Part shown: piece after piece, positions 1 through 3,237 of the stretch
Numbering within the stretch: the stretch's first letter is position 1
Layout: each line of letters starts with the position of its first letter
From: Thermomonas sp.
GTDB taxonomy: Bacteria; Pseudomonadota; Gammaproteobacteria; Xanthomonadales; Xanthomonadaceae
Assembly (NCBI GenBank): GCA_024711415.1
Contig: JANJSW010000252.1
Span: forward strand, 1 to 5,985
Direction: 5' to 3'
Length of the DNA stretch: 5,985 bases
Translations under genes and position numbers: made by a program
Notes under the pieces: model-generated
Told to the model about the DNA's origin: nothing
Database searches by the model: none
What the model saw: the letters and a program-made list of their open reading frames with translations, nothing else

Positions 1-117
1 GACCTGCTGCCGCAGGTGCATGCACTCGCGGACCGGCTGCTGGCGGAAGCGCCGCAGCTGGCGGATCGCATCGTCGATCGCTGGATCGGTGGCGCGGCGC
101 GCTTTGCCGCCGCGTAG
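1..117 (+). CDS. recG: ATP-dependent DNA helicase RecG, C-terminal end (5'-truncated by window)
   Basis: Frame 1 is open from the first base and ends at TAG 115-117, giving the last 38 residues of a protein. The tail contains LLPQVHALADRLL followed by DRWIGGAARFAAA. From memory this lines up residue for residue, without gaps, with the end of E. coli RecG (MIPEVQRLARHI, then ERWMPETERYSNA). The shared pattern is a Pro-x-Val helix, an Arg-Trp pair and a terminal aromatic-x-x-Ala. RecG is a cytosolic superfamily 2 helicase that remodels stalled replication forks and Holliday junctions. The helicase motifs lie upstream of the window, so the call rests on this short tail alone. The gene converges on the ArsR-type gene with only 3 bp between the stop codons and has no obvious role in the sulfide operon. 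Codon use is the same as in its neighbours. Confidence 0.78.
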   Translation, partial: DLLPQVHALADRLLAEAPQLADRIVDRWIGGAARFAAA

Positions 118-120
118 CGG

Positions 121-477
121 TCAGACCTCGCAGGCGGGGTCGGCGCCGCAATAGATGCCATGCAGGGTCTCGATGACGCGCAGCGCCGGGCCATCGGCCA
201 GCGCGTAGAGGATCGTCTGCCCGTCACGCCGCGTGTTCACCAGGCCGTCGTTGCGCAGCACCGCCAGGTGCTGCGAGAGCGCCGACTGGCTGAGGTCCAC
301 CTTGGCATTGAGTTCGCCCACCGAACGCTCGCCACCAAACAGCAGGCACAGCAGCATCAGCCGCTTGTCGTTGGCCAGCGCGCGCAACAGGCGCGCGGCA
401 TCGCCGGCGTGGGCGCGCATGGCTTCCGGATCCATGTTGACGGCCGCGGACGAAGGGGGAGAGGAGGGGGCGGGCAT
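121..477 (-). CDS. ArsR-family repressor, BigR/SqrR-like persulfide sensor
   Basis: This encodes a 118-residue winged-helix repressor when started at the ATG whose first base is 477. A helix-turn-helix is visible, with recognition helix SQSALSQHLAVLR at about residues 63-75 and a wing around NTRRDGQTILYAL. The metal-binding ELCVCDL motif of classical ArsR/SmtB proteins is absent. Instead Cys44 sits in RLMLLCLL and Cys110 in GIYCGA, 66 residues apart. That is the same context and spacing I recall for Cys42/Cys108 of BigR and Cys41/Cys107 of SqrR, which form a disulfide or polysulfide bridge when exposed to sulfane sulfur and then leave DNA. A third cysteine (Cys116) lies three residues from the end. 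It is divergent from the sulfide:quinone oxidoreductase gene and probably represses both that operon and itself. The start is uncertain: no good Shine-Dalgarno precedes 477, and ATG 435 or 420 are possible. A TTG at 543 is unlikely because it lies in the -35 box of the gene's own promoter. Confidence 0.87.
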   Translation of the reverse strand: MPAPSSPPSSAAVNMDPEAMRAHAGDAARLLRALANDKRLMLLCLLFGGERSVGELNAKVDLSQSALSQHLAVLRNDGLVNTRRDGQTILYALADGPALRVIETLHGIYCGADPACEV

Positions 478-514
478 GTAGCGGAGAGAGGAAGCGGGTG
501 GGGTATGGCTTGAA

Positions 515-543
515 TTTATATCAGTTGACACTAATATAAGCAA
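515..543 (-). promoter_or_regulatory. Promoter of the ArsR-family gene (minus strand)
   Basis: Read on the minus strand, TTGCTT (543-538) is followed after 17 bases by TATAAA (520-515). The -10 box is preceded by TG plus one base, an extended -10 element. Transcription would start near 508, leaving roughly 30 untranslated bases before ATG 477. The -10 box shares bases with the left arm of the palindrome at 516-539, which suits autorepression. The sigma-70 assignment is by consensus match only. Confidence 0.6.
516..539. promoter_or_regulatory. 24-bp imperfect palindrome, probable ArsR/BigR-type operator
   Basis: The arms TTATAT (516-521) and ATATAA (534-539) are exact reverse complements. Inside them AGT (523-525) pairs with ACT (530-532), so 9 of 12 symmetric positions match around a centre at 527/528. 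The length and AT-rich arms are typical of dimeric ArsR-family operators. It covers the -35 box of the plus-strand promoter and most of the -10 box of the minus-strand promoter, so one bound dimer could silence both directions. Assignment to the adjacent repressor is inferred from position. Confidence 0.65.
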
Positions 544-553
544 CAGCTAATTT
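525..553 (+). promoter_or_regulatory. Promoter of the sulfide oxidoreductase-efflux operon (plus strand)
   Basis: A perfect -35 consensus TTGACA (525-530) is followed after 17 bases by TAATTT (548-553), a weaker -10 box that keeps the first T-A and the last T. Transcription would start near 560, leaving a leader of about 27 bases before ATG 587. The -35 box lies in the centre of the palindrome at 516-539, so repressor binding would block RNA polymerase directly. A strong -35 with a weak -10 under a central operator suits a repressed, inducible promoter. Confidence 0.6.
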
Positions 554-559
554 ATCTAT

Positions 560-570
560 GCCGATTCGGC
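560..570 (+). other. Short palindrome in the leader of the sulfide operon
   Basis: GCCGATTCGGC is an 11-base perfect inverted repeat at the predicted transcript start. It could form a small 4-bp stem with an ATT loop at the 5' end of the mRNA, or be chance in G+C-rich DNA. No function can be assigned. Confidence 0.2.
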
Positions 571-586
571 AGACCGGGGGTGGAAG

Positions 587-1876
587 ATGGCCAGGATTGT
601 GGTGATGGGCGCCGGGCTTGGTGGCATGAGCGCGGCCTACGAGCTTCGCGAAACGCTGGGCAAGGGGCACGAGATCGTGCTGGTAGGCAACGGCGACAGC
701 TTCGGCTTCACGCCGTCCAACCCTTGGCTGGCGGTGGGCTGGCGCAAGCGCGACGAGATCAGCCTGGACGTGGCCGAACACGTCGGCCGCCACGGCATCC
801 GTTTCGACGGCAGTGGCGTGGCGCAGATCGATGCCGCCGGCGATGCCGTGGTCACCGGCAAGGGCGAGCGCATCGGCTACGACTACCTGCTGGTCTGCAC
901 CGGCCCGAAGCTGGCCTTCGAGGAAGTGCCCGGCACCGGCCCGGACGCCGGCTTCACCCAGTCGGTCTGCACCACCCCGCACGCCGCGCATGCGTGGGAG
1001 GCCTACCAGGCCTTCCTGCAAAATCCCGGCCCGGTCGTGATCGGCGCGGTGCAGGGCGCCAGCTGCTTCGGCCCGGCCTACGAGTTCGCCATGATCCTTG
1101 ATGCCGACCTGCGCAAGCGCAAGCTGCGCGACAAGGTGCCGATGACCTTCGTCAGCAGCGAGCCGTACATCGGCCACATGGGGCTGGGCGGCGTCGGCGA
1201 CTCCAAGGGATTGATGGAGTCGGAGATGCGCCAGCGCCACATCAAGTGGGTCGTCAACAGCAAGGTGACCCAGGTGCGCGATGGCGAAATGACCGTGGTG
1301 CCGCACGACGAAAAGGGCCAGCCGCAGGAGTCGCTGCAGCTGCCGTTCGCCTTCGCCATGCTGCTGCCGGCGTTCAAGGGCGTGGACGCGGTCGCCGCGG
1401 TCGACGGCCTGTGCAACCCGCGCGGCTTCGTGATCGTGGACAAGCACCAGCGCAGCCCCAGGTATCCGAAGATCTTCTCGGCCGGCGTGTGCGTGGCGAT
1501 CCCGCCGGTGGAAGCCACGCCGGTGCCGACCGGTGCGCCCAAGACCGGCTTCATGATCGAGTCGATGGTCACCACCATCGTGCGCAACATCCAGGCCGAA
1601 CTGAAGGGCGAGACGCCGGACTTCGAAGGCACCTGGAACGCGGTCTGCCTGGCCGACATGGGCGATACCGGCGCGGCCTTCGTGGCGCTGCCGCAGATCC
1701 CGCCGCGCAACGTGACCTGGACCAAGATCGGCAAGTGGGTGCATCTGGCCAAGATCGGCTTCGAGAAGTACTTCCTCTACAAGATGCGCAACGGCACCAG
1801 CGAACCGATCTACGAGAAATACATCCTCGGTCTGCTCGGCATCGAGCGGCTGAAGGACGTCAAGCGTTCCAACTGA
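587..1876 (+). CDS. sqr: Sulfide:quinone oxidoreductase (FAD-dependent)
   Basis: This 429-residue flavoprotein of the disulfide-reductase fold oxidises sulfide to sulfane sulfur or polysulfide and passes two electrons to the membrane quinone pool. An N-terminal FAD-binding strand-turn-helix is present (GAGLGGM, residues 8-14). Cys128 (QSVCTT), Cys160 (GASCFGPAYE) and Cys354 (WNAVCLADMGD) match the three catalytic cysteines I recall for the Acidithiobacillus ferrooxidans enzyme (128, 160, 356). His132 and His197 also fall in conserved positions. Other family blocks include FTPSNPWLAVGW, SEPYIGHMG, PAFKG and VPTGAPKTGFMIE. The C-terminal stretch from about residue 383 (KWVHLAKIGFEKYF onward) matches the amphipathic segment that anchors the enzyme monotopically to the inner membrane. 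Length is normal. The start at 587 aligns with the family N-terminus, and a GGGGG run at 576-580 can serve as ribosome binding site. It is the first gene of the operon. I am confident of the family and reasonably confident of the activity, given the intact cysteine triad. Confidence 0.95.
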   Translation: MARIVVMGAGLGGMSAAYELRETLGKGHEIVLVGNGDSFGFTPSNPWLAVGWRKRDEISLDVAEHVGRHGIRFDGSGVAQIDAAGDAVVTGKGERIGYDYLLVCTGPKLAFEEVPGTGPDAGFTQSVCTTPHAAHAWEAYQAFLQNPGPVVIGAVQGASCFGPAYEFAMILDADLRKRKLRDKVPMTFVSSEPYIGHMGLGGVGDSKGLMESEMRQRHIKWVVNSKVTQVRDGEMTVVPHDEKGQPQESLQLPFAFAMLLPAFKGVDAVAAVDGLCNPRGFVIVDKHQRSPRYPKIFSAGVCVAIPPVEATPVPTGAPKTGFMIESMVTTIVRNIQAELKGETPDFEGTWNAVCLADMGDTGAAFVALPQIPPRNVTWTKIGKWVHLAKIGFEKYFLYKMRNGTSEPIYEKYILGLLGIERLKDVKRSN

Positions 1877-1890
1877 ATCCAGACCCCCCC

Positions 1891-1897
1891 AAAGGAG
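1891..1897 (+). promoter_or_regulatory. Ribosome binding site of the DUF2892 gene
   Basis: AAAGGAG ends 7 bases before ATG 1905, a near-ideal Shine-Dalgarno spacing, which supports this start for the small gene. It directly follows a run of seven C (1884-1890). Confidence 0.8.
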
Positions 1898-1904
1898 AAA
1901 TGAC

Positions 1905-2120
1905 ATGACCCTCGATCGAGCCGTACAGGCATTCGCCGGCGTGATGGTGCTGGTCAGCGTGCTGCTGACCCAGTTCGTCCACCCCAACTTCTTCTGGCTG
2001 ACCGTGTTCATCGGCGCCAACCTGTTCCAGTCCGCGTTCACCGGCTTCTGTCCCGCAGGGATGGTAATGAAGAAGCTCGGTATCGGTCGCGGCGACGGCG
2101 CGTCCTGCAACCGTTGCTGA
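1905..2120 (+). CDS. DUF2892 / YgaP-type transmembrane protein with C-terminal CxxC
   Basis: This encodes a 71-residue inner-membrane protein with two hydrophobic helices (about residues 6-23 and 29-46). They are followed by FTGFCPAGMVMKKLGI, the signature of the DUF2892 family, also seen as the membrane domain of the rhodanese YgaP. Cys49 in the FCP motif is the conserved family cysteine. Unusually, the protein ends in Cys-Asn-Arg-Cys (Cys68-Cys71), a CxxC pair at the very C-terminus. No rhodanese domain is fused. Free-standing members often sit beside sulfur-metabolism genes, and this one lies 28 bp after the sulfide oxidoreductase gene and 22 bp before the adaptor gene, so co-transcription is likely. 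The biochemical role is unknown. Binding or relaying sulfane sulfur, or assisting the downstream pump, would be consistent with its position but is inference. Confidence 0.88.
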   Translation: MTLDRAVQAFAGVMVLVSVLLTQFVHPNFFWLTVFIGANLFQSAFTGFCPAGMVMKKLGIGRGDGASCNRC

Positions 2121-2132
2121 CGCCGCTGCCTT

Positions 2133-2137
2133 GGAGG
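2133..2137 (+). promoter_or_regulatory. Ribosome binding site deciding the adaptor start
   Basis: GGAGG lies 5 bases before ATG 2143 and 8 before the adjacent ATG 2146. It falls inside any reading that began at the upstream in-frame TTG 2131, which therefore cannot be the start. Confidence 0.8.
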
Positions 2138-2142
2138 AGAAC

Positions 2143-3237
2143 ATGATGCGCAAGCTGCGGCCCCTGTTGTTGCCCACCCTGCTGGCCCTGGCGGCCTGCG
2201 GCGGCGATGCTCCCGTCGCCACGCCGGCCCTGCCCAAGGACCTGGCCACGTTCACCGTGGCCGAAGGTGGCGCCTTGCCCGGACAGGGTTGGGATGGCGT
2301 GGTCGAGGCAGTGCGCCGCGCCGACCTTGCCGCGCAGACGGCGGGCCGGGTGTCGGCCGTCGCGGTGGACGTGAATGATCGCGTCCGCGCCGGCGAGGTG
2401 CTGCTGCGCATCACCGCGGTGGAGCAGGACGCCGCCGCCAACGCCGCGCGCGCCCAGCTGCGCGCAGCGGAGGCATCCGCCTCCGAAGCGGAGCAGAACT
2501 ACCGGCGCTTCGCCGCGTTGGCCGAGGCGCAGTACGTGTCGAAGGCGCAGATCGACCAGGCGCGGGCGGCGCGCGACTCCGCGGTGGCGGCGCGCAACGC
2601 CGCCGCGGCGATGCTGGCGCAGGCCGCGCAGCAGTCGCAGTACACGGTGGTGCGTGCGCCGTTCGATAGCGTGGTGGCAAGGCGCGACGTCGAGCCCGGC
2701 GAGACCGTCGCCCCCGGCATGCCGCTGCTGACGGTGTACGCGCCGGACGCGCTGCGCATCGAAGTCGCCATCCCGCAGACCCGCGCCGAGGCGATCCGCA
2801 AGGATCCACGCGCGCAGGTGCTGCTGGGTGACGGTCGCAAGGTCGCGCCTTCGGAAGTGGTCGTGTTCCCGGCGGCCGATCCGGCCAGCCACAGCGTCAA
2901 CGTGCGATTGAACCTGCCGTCGCTGGAGCCGCAGCCGGCGCCCGGCACCACCGCCAAGGTGGTGTTCAGCGCGGATGCGCAGGGCAGGGCCGGCACGACG
3001 GCGGCAGGCGTGCATGTTCCCGCCGCCAGCATCGCCCAGCGCGGCGAACTGTCGGGCGTGTACGTGGTGCAGGACGGTCGCCTGCTGCTGCGCCAGCTGC
3101 GGCTGGGTGCGCGCAGCGGCGATGCGGTGGAGGTGATTGCCGGATTGAAGGCCGGCGAGGTGGTGGCCAGCGATCCGGTGGCCGCCACCCAAGCGATTGC
3201 CGCGCAGCGCAAGGCAGCGGAGGCGAGCCGTGACTGA
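2143..3237 (+). CDS. RND efflux periplasmic adaptor (membrane-fusion lipoprotein)
   Basis: This 364-residue adaptor links an RND permease to an outer-membrane channel. The N-terminus (MMRKL, then a Leu-rich core) ends in lipobox LAAC with Cys19, so it should be a signal-peptidase-II lipoprotein anchored in the inner membrane. Domains in order: first lipoyl half, AGRVSAVAVDVNDRVRAGE (about 67-85); an Ala-rich coiled-coil hairpin with heptad-like Glu/Gln/Arg spacing (about 92-164); second lipoyl half, VVRAPFDSVVARRDVEPGE (169-187); beta-barrel (about 203-275); membrane-proximal domain (about 285-345). This order is standard for the AcrA/HlyD-type family and the length is normal. Metal-binding N-terminal His/Met motifs of CusB type are not seen, so a metal-specific pump is not indicated. 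The last codons contain the ribosome binding site and start of the permease gene, so translation is probably coupled. The substrate cannot be read from the sequence. Confidence 0.93.
   Translation: MMRKLRPLLLPTLLALAACGGDAPVATPALPKDLATFTVAEGGALPGQGWDGVVEAVRRADLAAQTAGRVSAVAVDVNDRVRAGEVLLRITAVEQDAAANAARAQLRAAEASASEAEQNYRRFAALAEAQYVSKAQIDQARAARDSAVAARNAAAAMLAQAAQQSQYTVVRAPFDSVVARRDVEPGETVAPGMPLLTVYAPDALRIEVAIPQTRAEAIRKDPRAQVLLGDGRKVAPSEVVVFPAADPASHSVNVRLNLPSLEPQPAPGTTAKVVFSADAQGRAGTTAAGVHVPAASIAQRGELSGVYVVQDGRLLLRQLRLGARSGDAVEVIAGLKAGEVVASDPVAATQAIAAQRKAAEASRD
3219..3223 (+). promoter_or_regulatory. Ribosome binding site of the RND permease, inside the adaptor gene
   Basis: GGAGG, within the last codons of the adaptor gene, lies 6 bases before GTG 3230. 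This supports GTG 3230 as the permease start and an 8-bp overlap with the adaptor stop at 3235-3237. Confidence 0.75.

Noticed and set aside
478..543. N-terminal extension of the ArsR-family gene to a TTG at 543
   Set aside because: The added 22 codons run through the AT-rich promoter and operator. The TTG itself overlaps the predicted -35 box of the same gene, and the extension has no counterpart in BigR-like proteins.
558..605. A 15-codon leader frame (ATG 558, TGA 603-605) overlapping the sqr start
   Set aside because: It has no ribosome binding site, begins at or before the predicted transcript start, and its codons show no attenuator-like pattern.
1884..1890. Run of seven C before the DUF2892 gene, considered as a slippage or assembly-error site
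   Set aside because: It lies between genes after the sqr stop, so length changes would not alter any reading frame. It also leaves the ribosome binding site intact.
521..2110. A 529-codon open frame on the minus strand opposite the sulfide oxidoreductase gene
   Set aside because: It is His/Arg/Ala-rich with no family resemblance, and it crosses the divergent promoter island. It is a shadow of the plus-strand gene, which has a full set of family motifs.
2131..2142. Upstream TTG start for the adaptor gene
   Set aside because: The ribosome binding site GGAGG (2133-2137) would lie inside the coding sequence. ATG 2143 gives correct spacing and a proper lipoprotein signal.
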